From Ruania albidiflava DSM 18029 (GTDB taxonomy: Bacteria > Actinomycetota > Actinomycetes > Actinomycetales > Beutenbergiaceae): a stretch of 64,000 nt of DNA. Location: NCBI RefSeq assembly GCF_000421225.1, contig NZ_ATWL01000013.1:49452-113451 (forward strand), given 5' to 3'. Of this stretch, positions 27,606-35,811 are shown one piece after another (the stretch's first letter is position 1; each line of letters begins with the position of its first letter). The notes under the pieces were generated by a model. It was not told the origin of the DNA, did not search any database, and worked only from the letters and a program-made list of their open reading frames with translations. The translations under genes were made by a program, and so were the position numbers.

Positions 27606-29252
27606 GTGATCGACGACGCCCACAGCCGACAAGCACCCGCACCCAGCCGCCGACTCCAGCGCATCCGAGCAGCCGCCCGCCGCCGGTGCGCCGGTCCGGA
27701 CCGCTCCCCTGTTTCCCCACCCCTCGGGCCAGGCCGGCTACGGCGCCGTCGGATTCCTCTGGTGGCGGCACCAGCGGGCGTCATGACACTCGCTGCCGCC
27801 TGCACGATGCCACAGGCGGTGGACCACGTCCCACAAGCAGCCGAGATCCCGGCCGAGGTGGTCTGGGAACGTGACCTACCAGTCGTGGGCAACCCGGCGG
27901 TCACCGATGACGTCGCGGTGGTCTACACCGCCGACGACGACGGCGCGCTCACCCTGGTCGGCGTGAGCACCGTGGACGGGAGCACGCTCTGGGAGCACCC
28001 TGCCGGCCGTGGCGCAGTGCGCCCGTCGTTGTCGGAGATCACGCCGACAGCGTTCGTCCGGGACGACCGGCCACTGGTCGCCTACCTGGACCCGGACACT
28101 CCGCACAGCAGTACGTCCCTCTCGCTCAACCAGCTGGTGCTCGCCGACCTGGAGACCGGAGAGACCATCGGAGAGACTGACGTTCTCCGGTTCATCTCCT
28201 CCCCTGAGTTGTGCGCAGACCGGGCATCCGTGTGCGTGTGGGTCACCCACAGCGGCGGCACCGACCGCACCTTCCTGGACGTCGAGTCCATGGAGCTGCG
28301 CATCCACCCGTATCAGTTCCAGGGCCACGCCGGCCAGAGCGGTGTGCAGCACATCGACGGCTCCGGTGCCTACGAGCTGGTGCGGTTCACAGACGAGGGC
28401 ACCCTCTGGGCCCGGGAGGTCGAGGACCTGCCCGGAGGATCCGAGCTCACCGACATCGCAGTCTCGGTGCCTGAGCACGATGTCGACTGGTTGGCGATCG
28501 GACTGCACGACGTCTCCGGATCCGGGGTCGCCGAGGACGACGTGCGGCTGGACGATCAGGCGCTCGTCCTGCTCGACCGAGACAGTGGTGAGCTGATCTG
28601 GTCCGGCGAGGGCTACGCACTGGACTGCCCGAACACCTACCTCAACGCCGGCGTGCGCTGCAGCGCCACCGGGGTCCAGCACAACAGCAGCGCGGAAGCC
28701 GCCAGCTACTCGGACCTCGACGTGACGCTCGAAGGGTTCACCGAGGACGGCACGACCACCTGGACGCTGCCGCTGGGTGATGCGCCGGGTCCGCTCGCCG
28801 GCGCCGGACCGAGCGTGCCGGGTGACCGGCTGGTGCTGACCACCGCCGAGGACACCGTGCTGCTGGACCCGGACAGCGGGCACACCATGCCGGTACCAGC
28901 CGACTGGACGTTCCTGTGCGGCGAGACCGCCGCCATCGAGCACAGCGTGCACTGGGACATCGAGGAGCCGGAGGAGGACACCTGGTCCGGGGGGCAGCCT
29001 CTACTCGGTGTGCACGGCAGACGGGACCGAGATCGACGGTCCGCCGTCGGTGGCCGCAGTCCGAGCCGCCGGTGTGCAGCGCGGGACCGTGACGATCGTC
29101 GCCCACCCTGGCCGGCTGGTGGCCTACGAGGAGGAACCGACACCGGAACCCACATCCTCCTGACCTGGGGCCACGAGGGTGCGGTTGTGGTCGCGATCCG
29201 CCCTCTTGACGACCACAACCACACCCTCGCGGCGGAGCCGGGTCAGGGGTAG
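27606..29252 (+). CDS. Secreted/lipoprotein of unknown function, probable 3' frameshift
   Basis: A start is uncertain (TTG 27594 or GTG 27606). An Arg-rich N-terminus (about 1-50) leads to RRRRIPLVAAPAGVMTLAAAC, which looks like a signal with a Cys that could be lipidated. The body (about residues 70-460) has PQQ/WD-like beta-propeller character (VVWERDLPVVGNPAV, DDDGALTLVGVSTVDGSTLWEH, LVLTTAEDTVLLDPDSGH). After the G6 run at 28989-28994 the reading frame degenerates to Arg-rich sequence. Removing one G restores 56 sensible codons ending at TGA 29161-29163, with a terminator 10 bases later. The open frame as read runs to 29252. No function is assigned. Confidence 0.7.
   Translation: MIDDAHSRQAPAPSRRLQRIRAAARRRCAGPDRSPVSPPLGPGRLRRRRIPLVAAPAGVMTLAAACTMPQAVDHVPQAAEIPAEVVWERDLPVVGNPAVTDDVAVVYTADDDGALTLVGVSTVDGSTLWEHPAGRGAVRPSLSEITPTAFVRDDRPLVAYLDPDTPHSSTSLSLNQLVLADLETGETIGETDVLRFISSPELCADRASVCVWVTHSGGTDRTFLDVESMELRIHPYQFQGHAGQSGVQHIDGSGAYELVRFTDEGTLWAREVEDLPGGSELTDIAVSVPEHDVDWLAIGLHDVSGSGVAEDDVRLDDQALVLLDRDSGELIWSGEGYALDCPNTYLNAGVRCSATGVQHNSSAEAASYSDLDVTLEGFTEDGTTTWTLPLGDAPGPLAGAGPSVPGDRLVLTTAEDTVLLDPDSGHTMPVPADWTFLCGETAAIEHSVHWDIEEPEEDTWSGGQPLLGVHGRRDRDRRSAVGGRSPSRRCAARDRDDRRPPWPAGGLRGGTDTGTHILLTWGHEGAVVVAIRPLDDHNHTLAAEPGQG
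29174..29229. terminator. 20-bp stem-loop terminator
   Basis: The arms 29174-29193 and 29210-29229 are 20 bp with one mismatch (C opposite A) and a 16-base loop. It lies 10 bases after the frame-restored stop at 29163 and before the convergent HesB-like gene, but inside the reading frame as read to 29252. That supports the frameshift. Confidence 0.8.
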
Positions 29253-29286
29253 AGCCGGGTGTGCGGGTGGTGTGTACCGGGCGGGC

Positions 29287-29565
29287 TCAGACCTGCTTGC
29301 GCAGGCTGAAGCCGGTGCCCTGCTCGGTCTCGGTGGCGTCCAGCTCCTGGGCGTCCAGCATCGGAGCGGTCTCCTCGGCGACGAACACGCGGGCGCCGTC
29401 GGTGTCGATCACCTGGTCGCCGGCGGCCGGCTCCGGGGAGAGGGCCATCTGCAGCTCGGAGCCGCCGTCGGCCATGGCGATACGCACGCCACCGTCCTCC
29501 GGGAGTCCTGCTTCGCTGGTGAGGGTCTTGATCGCGGTCTGGGCGTTCTCGGTCAGGGTGAGCAT
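29287..29565 (-). CDS. HesB/IscA-fold protein lacking the cluster cysteines
   Basis: 92 aa. The hydrophobic pattern (MLTLTENAQTAIKTLTSEAGLPEDGGVRIAM...) matches the A-type carrier fold. The three cysteines that hold iron-sulfur clusters (one central and a C-terminal CxC) are all missing; the sequence ends GTGFSLRKQV. It is therefore unlikely to carry clusters as IscA does. Cysteine-less HesB-like proteins are common in actinobacteria, with no settled role. GGGAG precedes the ATG. Confidence 0.85.
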   Translation of the reverse strand: MLTLTENAQTAIKTLTSEAGLPEDGGVRIAMADGGSELQMALSPEPAAGDQVIDTDGARVFVAEETAPMLDAQELDATETEQGTGFSLRKQV

Positions 29566-29690
29566 GTCTGCTCCCTCATTTCCTTCGGCAATGACGCTTG
29601 ACGAGCAGTTGGCTCACTACACGCGTGCGCCTCGGGCACCTTCTACCGTCACAGGCTTCCTGCCGACACGCAACCGCCCACCTCTTCCAC

Positions 29691-29748
29691 GCGAACGCCC
29701 CGGTTCGCGACCTCCGCCCGGCGTGTCGCCGCGAAGGGGAGCGTTCGC
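29691..29748. repeat. Palindromic repeat family 2, copy 3
   Basis: GCGAACGC (29691) pairs with GCGTTCGC (29741-29748). A competing 12-bp perfect stem, CCCCGGTTCGCG (29698-29709) with CGCGAACCGGGG (29746-29757), overlaps it, so two mutually exclusive hairpins are possible. The copy lies just upstream of the LLM gene. Confidence 0.7.
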
Positions 29749-29783
29749 GAACCGGGGCGGGCGGGATCGGTACGGTCGAGGGC

Positions 29784-30737
29784 ATGACCACCAGAGCTGC
29801 TCTCGGCATGGCGTTCGACCGCACCTTCGACCCGGCGCTGGTCCGCCACTTCGCCCGGTCCCTGGACGGGAAGGTAGACGAGCTGTGGCTGATCGAGGAC
29901 TGCTTCTACACCACGGCCCCACCCCTGGCGGCAGCGGCGTTGGCGGTCACCGAGGAGCTCCGGATCGGACTGGGCATCCTGCCGGCACGGGCCCGCACGG
30001 CGGCGATCACCGCGATGGAGATCGCGACGCTCGCCGGGCTCGGCCCGGGCCGGGTAGTCGGCGGCATCGGTCACGGGGTGCAGTCCTGGATGGGTCAGAT
30101 GGGGGTGCGGCCCGCCTCCCCGCTGACCGCGCTGGACGAGGTGCTCACCACGGTACGCCGGCTGCTCGCCGGCGAGCAGGTCTCGTTCGACGGGCGGTAC
30201 GTCACGCTCGACGAGGTGCAGCTGGACCAGCCACCGGCGCAGCCGGTGCCGGTGCTGGCGGGTGTCCGGGGGCCGAAGTCGATGGCCCTGGCGGGCCGCA
30301 GCGCGGACGGGGTGGTGCTCGCTGACGCGGTCGGCCCCAGCTTCATCCCGACCGCGCGGGAGCAGGCCGGTCGGGGTCAGGACTTTGCCGTGACCGTGTT
30401 CGCGCCGTTGATCACCGCTCCCACACGGGCCGAGGCCTACCGACTCGCCGCCGGCTGGCTCGCGGGCCAGCTCGCCAGTCCCACCCCGAGCCTCACCGGG
30501 GCAGCGTTCTACGGAGAGCTGGTGGACCTGCACACCCGCGGCGGGGACGAGGCGCTGGCAACTGTGCCGCCGGAGTGGTGGGCAGAGCTGGGTGCGATCG
30601 GCACGCTAGAGGATGCGGCAGCGCACATCGACGCGCTGGAACGAGCCGGTGCCACTGGCGTCGCGCTGGTCCCCGCACCGGACCCACAGGTCGCCACCGG
30701 ACAGATCGACGACGTGCTCGAGCTCGCGCGGCGCTGA
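29784..30737 (+). CDS. LLM-class flavin-dependent oxidoreductase
   Basis: 317-aa TIM-barrel flavoenzyme of the luciferase-like superfamily. It shows DELWLIEDCFYTTAPPLAAAAL, IGLGILPARARTAAITAMEIATLAGL and RVVGGIGHGVQSWMGQMGV near residue 100, typical of F420- or FMN-dependent members (the F420 subgroup is plausible in this phylum). Substrate unknown. It is preceded by a family-2 repeat and followed by a stem-loop at 30742. Confidence 0.9.
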   Translation: MTTRAALGMAFDRTFDPALVRHFARSLDGKVDELWLIEDCFYTTAPPLAAAALAVTEELRIGLGILPARARTAAITAMEIATLAGLGPGRVVGGIGHGVQSWMGQMGVRPASPLTALDEVLTTVRRLLAGEQVSFDGRYVTLDEVQLDQPPAQPVPVLAGVRGPKSMALAGRSADGVVLADAVGPSFIPTAREQAGRGQDFAVTVFAPLITAPTRAEAYRLAAGWLAGQLASPTPSLTGAAFYGELVDLHTRGGDEALATVPPEWWAELGAIGTLEDAAAHIDALERAGATGVALVPAPDPQVATGQIDDVLELARR

Positions 30738-30741
30738 CCGA

Positions 30742-30774
30742 GACGCCTGATCCAGGCGCAGCGCGTCAGGCGTC
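30742..30774. terminator. Stem-loop after the LLM gene
   Basis: GACGCCTGA (30742-30750) pairs perfectly with TCAGGCGTC (30766-30774) around a 15-base loop, five bases past the LLM stop. No T-tract. The remaining bases to 31019 hold no other gene I can support. Confidence 0.6.
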
Positions 30775-31019
30775 GCGTTGCAGCACCAGCACACCCGCGA
30801 CGTAGACGAGCACCGCCTGAGGTCGGAACATCACCTCGTGGACCTCCCGGTGGCCACCAGGAGCGTGATCTGCCTGCTCACACCGTAGTGCGCTGCTGTG
30901 CCCGCCCGCTGCCGGTGCGACCGCAGCGATCCACGGCCACCAGCGGGCCCGGCCGGTCTCGGCTGCCCGAGTGCCGCGGCGGTGGCAGGCTGGTACTCCC
31001 ACCGATGAAGGGGATGGTC

Positions 31020-31829
31020 ATGATCTGCGCAACCTGTGCCGTGGAGTACGACGGCGACGCACTGCCGCAGGTGTGCCCGATCTGTGCGGACGAGCGGCAG
31101 TGGGTACCTGCCGACGGGCAGCACTGGCAGGACCTGGACGCCCTCCGTGCCGCCGGGCAGCACCTGGTCTGGGCGGAGGCAGAACCGGGCCGGGTGGAGA
31201 TCACCGCCGAGCCGAAGGTCGGTATCGGGCAGACCGCCCAGCTGGTGCACACCCCAGCTGGGTCGTTGCTCTGGGACCCACCCGGGTACATCGACGCCGG
31301 CACGGTGGCGCGGGTGCGCACACTCGGTCCGGTGCTCGCGGTGGCGGCCAGCCACCCGCACATGTTCGGGGTGCAGACCGAGTGGGGCGAGGCGCTGCAG
31401 GCACCGGTGCTGGTCTGCGAGCCGGACGCCCGGTGGCTCGGCCGCACCTCAGACCGCGTGCAGCTGTGGGACGGCGACCACGAGCTGGCCCCGGGACTGA
31501 GCCTGCACCGGGTCGGCGGCCACTTTCCGGGCGCCGCCGTGGCTCTGTGGGCCGGTGGCGCCGGCGGCCGGGGCGTGCTGCTCAGCGGCGACACCGTGTT
31601 CCCGAACCCGGACCGGTCGTCCGTGGGTTTCCTGCGCAGCTATCCGAACAAGATCCCACTCTCGGCGGCGGTGGTGGAGCGGATCGCGGCCCGCCTGGAC
31701 AGCCTGGAGTTCGACCGGGTGGTGGGCAATTTCGGCAACGCGATCGAGTCCGGTGCCGCTGCGGCGGTGCAGCGCTCGGCGCGGCGGTACGTGGAGTGGG
31801 TCCGCGGGGACCACGACGACGACACCTGA
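31020..31829 (+). CDS. MBL-fold-like protein with N-terminal zinc ribbon
   Basis: 269 aa. Residues 1-30 hold CATC and CPIC pairs, a rubredoxin-like zinc ribbon. The rest is a metallo-beta-lactamase-like domain, but the metal motif HxHxDH is replaced by a short SHPHMF, and the later SGDTVFP keeps the bridging Asp. It may therefore be a hydrolase with an altered metal site or a binding protein. ATG 31020 is chosen (AAGGGG six bases upstream); in-frame ATGs at 31005 and 31014 also exist. Confidence 0.82.
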   Translation: MICATCAVEYDGDALPQVCPICADERQWVPADGQHWQDLDALRAAGQHLVWAEAEPGRVEITAEPKVGIGQTAQLVHTPAGSLLWDPPGYIDAGTVARVRTLGPVLAVAASHPHMFGVQTEWGEALQAPVLVCEPDARWLGRTSDRVQLWDGDHELAPGLSLHRVGGHFPGAAVALWAGGAGGRGVLLSGDTVFPNPDRSSVGFLRSYPNKIPLSAAVVERIAARLDSLEFDRVVGNFGNAIESGAAAAVQRSARRYVEWVRGDHDDDT

Positions 31830-31928
31830 TCTCGGCAGGCCGTCGGTCCTGGTCTCCGCACGGAGCAGGGCTCCCCGCCTGAGCATGCCAGCAGGTGCAG
31901 GTCCAGCGCGATCCCATAGCCTGCTGCC

Positions 31929-32810
31929 ATGAGCGCCGGCTGGCTGCGCCGAGGGTTCCGCCGCCGTGCGTCCGGGCGGTTCACCCGCACGATCGCGGAG
32001 ACGATCTCGGCGTGCCTGCACTATCGAGTCCTCGGGCTGGCTGCGGAGGCCGCGTTCTTCACCATCCTCTCCGTCCCGCCGCTGCTGTTCGCGCTGGCCG
32101 GGTCCATCGGATTCATCGCGGCACGGATCGATCCCACCGTCCTCGAACAGTTCCAGGCTCAGATGCTGCAGCTGGCTGCCCAGGCGTTGACGCCCGCTGC
32201 TGTGGAGTCTCTCGTCCGGCCCACGCTGGCGGGGGTGCTCGCCGAGGGCCGCGCGGACGTGCTGCTGCTCGGTTTCCTGATCGCGCTGTGGTCCGGCTCA
32301 CGGGCGCTCTACGTCTTCATCGAGAGCATCTCCCTCCTGTACGGTCATGCCGGTCACCGGCGGCCACTGGTGACCATCGCCCTGTCGTTCGCGCTGTGCG
32401 TGGTCTTCCTGCTGCTCGCGGCGGTGCTGATCTCCGTGGTGCTGACCGGACCGGATCTGGTCGCACGGCTCGTTCCGGCAGAGCTGACCTGGCTGAACCG
32501 GCTGTACTGGCCGGTCGCGCTGTGCGGGTCAGCCGGCTTCCTGGCCGCCCTCTACTCGCTCTCCATCCCGCGCGGCTACCGGCTCTGGTCCGCCGCCCCC
32601 GGTGCCGCGCTCGCCCTGCTGATCTGGGTCGGGGGCAGCTGGGCACTTCGCTATGCCCTGAGCCTGAGCATCGGCGGCTCGACCATCTATGGTCCGCTGG
32701 CCGCACCCATCGCCCTGCTGCTGTGGATCTACGTGGTCTCGATCGCGGTGCTCGTCGGGGCGGCCCTGAACGCGGCGCTGGCCACGAGCCCGCACTCGGC
32801 CGAACGCTGA
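31929..32810 (+). CDS. YihY/BrkB family membrane protein
   Basis: 293 aa. Begins with a basic cytosolic tail, then six predicted helices with the family motif around AEAAFFTILSVPPLLFALAGSIGFI and the ALLIWVGGSWALRYALSLSIGGSTIYGPLAAPIALLLWIYVVS segment. The superfamily was once thought to include RNase BN; it is now treated as a membrane protein of unclear role. It is followed by the patatin gene 44 bases later. Confidence 0.93.
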   Translation: MSAGWLRRGFRRRASGRFTRTIAETISACLHYRVLGLAAEAAFFTILSVPPLLFALAGSIGFIAARIDPTVLEQFQAQMLQLAAQALTPAAVESLVRPTLAGVLAEGRADVLLLGFLIALWSGSRALYVFIESISLLYGHAGHRRPLVTIALSFALCVVFLLLAAVLISVVLTGPDLVARLVPAELTWLNRLYWPVALCGSAGFLAALYSLSIPRGYRLWSAAPGAALALLIWVGGSWALRYALSLSIGGSTIYGPLAAPIALLLWIYVVSIAVLVGAALNAALATSPHSAER

Positions 32811-32854
32811 CCGGGAACACCGCACCGCCGAGTGCGATCTCCTAGGCTGTCCCC

Positions 32855-34552
32855 ATGTCCGCTCCTGGTCCGGTCACCGGTCTGCGCCACCGTCTCATCC
32901 GCGCACTCGGCGGACAGGTACCTCAGCACCAGGGTCCCGGTGCCACAGCGCTGGTCATCTCCGGGGGTGGAGCGCGGTCCAGCTTCGAGCTCGGCGCGCT
33001 GCAGTATCTCTACGAACGAGAGCGGATCGCGCCCCGCATCATCACCGGCACCTCCGCCGGCTCGATCCTCGCTGCGGTGATCGCCCAGCACCCCGACCCG
33101 GCCGGTCAGCGGCGGGCGGTGGCCGAGCTGCGCCACCTGTGGCTGGACATGCGCGATTCCTCGGACATGTTCACCGAGCTGCCCTGGTTCACCAAGCTGA
33201 ACGAGCACATGCCCACCTGGCGCAAGGTGATGGCGCTGCGGAACAGGTCCACGCACCGGGCCCGCACCGGCAGGCTCGGGGCGGTGCTGCCCCGGGCGAT
33301 CCGTAGCCGGACCGAGCAGGGCGCTGCGGCCGGGCACGCCGAACCCACCCGGGGCCGGCACACCCCACCTGCTGCGGAGCACCGCGCCGAGGCCGACACG
33401 GTCACCGAGACCGAGACGCGCGCGAGCGCTGAGCAGGAGGACAGCGAGCACGGGCTGGCGTGGTCGGTGACGAACGTGCTGGACACGCTGTCCACCCTGT
33501 GGGAAGCGGGCCGCACCAGCACGGACCTGGAGCTGATCCTCTCCGGTGCCCAACACGAACGAGCCGCGTTCACCCCGGGCCCGATCGTCGAGCGGCTCAC
33601 CGATCCGGACCTGTTCGACGCGGCTGCGGTCGCTGCGTCCGGCATCACGCTGCGGATCGCCACGGTCGCACTGGAGTCGGGCGAGCTGCGCTACGTCACC
33701 GAGTCCGGTGAGATCCGGGACCGTCAGGACGAGCCGGTCGTCGGTGAGCCGCGGGTGGACCTGGTGGCCGCGATCCGGGCCTCCTGCGCGATCCCGGCAG
33801 TGTTCCCGCCAGTGCGGCTGGGTTCAGAGCACTATGTCGACGGCGGGGCCCGGGAGTCCTTGCCCGTCGAGGTGGCCATGACTGCGCTGGGGGCGCGGCA
33901 CTGCTATGCCGTGGTCGCCTCTCCCACCGGCCTCGCCCATTCGGCCGACTTCGGCGAGAAGGACATGCTGGAGATCGTGATGCGGGCGGGCTTCGGGATC
34001 ATGCCCGACGAGATCCTCACCGACGAGGTGCGCCGGGCCGGCGAGAACGGTGCCACGATCATCCAGCCGGAGCTGGACATCCACGACATCCTGACCATCG
34101 ACCCTGGGCTGACCGCGATCGCGATGGACTACGGCTGGAGCCGGGCGGCCGAGGCATGCACCGGCGCCTCGGCCACTGCCCGGGCGCGGGTGCGGGACGT
34201 GTACGAGGTGCGGCGGCTGCTCTGGTCCGCTGAGGACCTGGCACTGCGACCGCGCACAGCTGAGGGGGACGCTGGCCGGTCCGATGCCGAGCATGCCGAC
34301 ACCGGCCGCGCGGACGTGATCCGGGCTGGTCCCGGCCGGTCGGACACCGGTCGGAACAGCTCCGGTGCTAGTAGCGCCACCGCCCCGGTGGACAGCCGGG
34401 CACTAACCGAGATCGCGGAGCTCAAGCACCGGTTGCGCTCCCTGGTGGACGCCGCTGATCCTGCCCTGCTGCCCCCTGGGGCGCACACCTGGTGGCGGGA
34501 CTTCGAGCGCCACCCCTACCCCGTGCACGCCGAGCCCGACTGGCTCCACTGA
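32855..34552 (+). CDS. Patatin-like phospholipase domain protein
   Basis: 565 aa. The catalytic dyad is GTSAGS (Ser near residue 70) and DGGAR, and the oxyanion loop is SGGGARSSFELG near residue 36. An Arg/Glu-rich insert (about residues 130-200) separates the nucleophile from the later catalytic block. The C-terminal 100 residues are low in order. No signal, so a cytosolic lipase. Family-2 repeat copy 4 follows. Substrate not determinable. Confidence 0.92.
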   Translation: MSAPGPVTGLRHRLIRALGGQVPQHQGPGATALVISGGGARSSFELGALQYLYERERIAPRIITGTSAGSILAAVIAQHPDPAGQRRAVAELRHLWLDMRDSSDMFTELPWFTKLNEHMPTWRKVMALRNRSTHRARTGRLGAVLPRAIRSRTEQGAAAGHAEPTRGRHTPPAAEHRAEADTVTETETRASAEQEDSEHGLAWSVTNVLDTLSTLWEAGRTSTDLELILSGAQHERAAFTPGPIVERLTDPDLFDAAAVAASGITLRIATVALESGELRYVTESGEIRDRQDEPVVGEPRVDLVAAIRASCAIPAVFPPVRLGSEHYVDGGARESLPVEVAMTALGARHCYAVVASPTGLAHSADFGEKDMLEIVMRAGFGIMPDEILTDEVRRAGENGATIIQPELDIHDILTIDPGLTAIAMDYGWSRAAEACTGASATARARVRDVYEVRRLLWSAEDLALRPRTAEGDAGRSDAEHADTGRADVIRAGPGRSDTGRNSSGASSATAPVDSRALTEIAELKHRLRSLVDAADPALLPPGAHTWWRDFERHPYPVHAEPDWLH

Positions 34553-34578
34553 CCGGCCCCCCACCCCTCCTCCCCCGC

Positions 34579-34632
34579 GAACGCTCGCCTTCGCGGCACG
34601 GAAGCGCTTTCCTGCCGCGAAGGCGGGCGTTC
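34579..34632. repeat. Palindromic repeat family 2, copy 4
   Basis: A 20-bp stem (34579-34598 with 34613-34632) has a single mismatch, and its loop contains GGAAGCGCTTTCC that can fold on itself. The boxes GAACGC and TTCGCGGC and their complements are all kept, while the intervening five bases are TCGCC here and CCGGT in copy 1, each complementary, or nearly so, to its own other arm. Confidence 0.75.
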
Positions 34633-34692
34633 GGGGTAGGAGCCTGGTGGCGGGATACTGTGACCGAAACAGGACGAGGGGAGGTGAGGTAC

Positions 34693-35661
34693 GTGCGGAA
34701 GGTGCGCGCCGCCGTCGTCTACCACCCGATGAAGCTGGCCTCCCCGCGGTGGAGGCGCATGCTCCGGCGCGAGGAGCAGCGCACCGGGCGTCCGGAGAGC
34801 CTGTGGGTGCCCACCCGCGCCGACGACGACGCCGCCACCCTGCGGGAACGGCTGCGGGCGGCGGGAGCACTGGAGGCGGACGTGCTGATCGCCGCCGGCG
34901 GGGACGGCACCGTACAGCTGGTGGCCGAGGCGGCGATGCTCACCGGCCAGTCGCTGGGCATCTGGCCGGTGGGTTCGACCAACCTGTTCGCCCGCAACCT
35001 CGAGCTGCCCACGCTGGACCCGGCGGCCTCGCTGCGCGCCGGTCTCGGGGACCACGAGCGGATGGTGGACACCGTGGGGATCACCGCAGTGCTCGCGGAC
35101 GGCACCCGCACCCGGCGCACCAGCCTGGTGCTGGCCGGGTTCGGCGTGGACGCCCAGATGGTGGTGCACACCTCGGACGAGGCGAAACGGCAGTTCGGCT
35201 GGCTCGCCTACCTCCACGGGGTGCGCAAGGGCATCTCCCGCCCGGACCGGTTCGACGTGACCTACTCCCTGGACGGCAGCCAGCCGCAGGATGCCCGGCT
35301 GCTCACCCTGGCGATCGGCAACGGCGGCCTGCTGCCGGCGGGCCTGGTGCTGTTGCCGGACGCCCGCGTGGACGACGGCCTGCTGGACGTGCTGCTGCTG
35401 CGCCCGGACAACGTCCGTGGTTGGCGGGACGTCGGCTCCTGGTTCATCCAGGAGAACGGCCTGGTGCGCCGGATCCGGCGCCGGAACGGCAAGCGGCGCC
35501 CGTTGCGCACCGGCCCGTCCGTGCAGCTCTTCGGGGCCCGGGAGGTGCGCCTGCAGCTGCGCCGGCCAGAAGACTTCCAGCTGGACGGGGAGTACATCGG
35601 CCGGGCCGTCGCCGTGCGTGCTCAGGTCAGCCACGGCAGCCTGCGGGTACGCACCCCGTGA
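34693..35661 (+). CDS. Diacylglycerol kinase-family lipid kinase (soluble paralogue)
   Basis: 322-aa lipid kinase domain without a membrane anchor. AAGGDGTV lies near residue 76 and PVGSTNLFARNL about 25 residues later, where the usual GTGN is GSTN. The C-terminal beta-sandwich (AGLVLLPDARVDDGLLDVLLL) is intact. GTG 34693 is chosen with GGAGG eight bases upstream. Paralogue of the gene at 4732. Confidence 0.9.
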   Translation: MRKVRAAVVYHPMKLASPRWRRMLRREEQRTGRPESLWVPTRADDDAATLRERLRAAGALEADVLIAAGGDGTVQLVAEAAMLTGQSLGIWPVGSTNLFARNLELPTLDPAASLRAGLGDHERMVDTVGITAVLADGTRTRRTSLVLAGFGVDAQMVVHTSDEAKRQFGWLAYLHGVRKGISRPDRFDVTYSLDGSQPQDARLLTLAIGNGGLLPAGLVLLPDARVDDGLLDVLLLRPDNVRGWRDVGSWFIQENGLVRRIRRRNGKRRPLRTGPSVQLFGAREVRLQLRRPEDFQLDGEYIGRAVAVRAQVSHGSLRVRTP

Positions 35662-35811
35662 CGGGTGCCGGGCAGCGAAGTTCACCAATTCGCTACCCGA
35701 GACGACCAGAGCGTCCTACGATGAGAACCGACGTGGGACATCACACGCGGCCAGGTAGCTGAGTCGGCCGCAGCACACCCACTTCGGACTCCACGACCGG
35801 GAGGACCTTGC

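Noticed and set aside
30766..31002. Minus-strand reading frame between the LLM and MBL genes
   Set aside because: No ribosome site and an Arg/His-rich shadow-frame composition; a stem-loop occupies its end.
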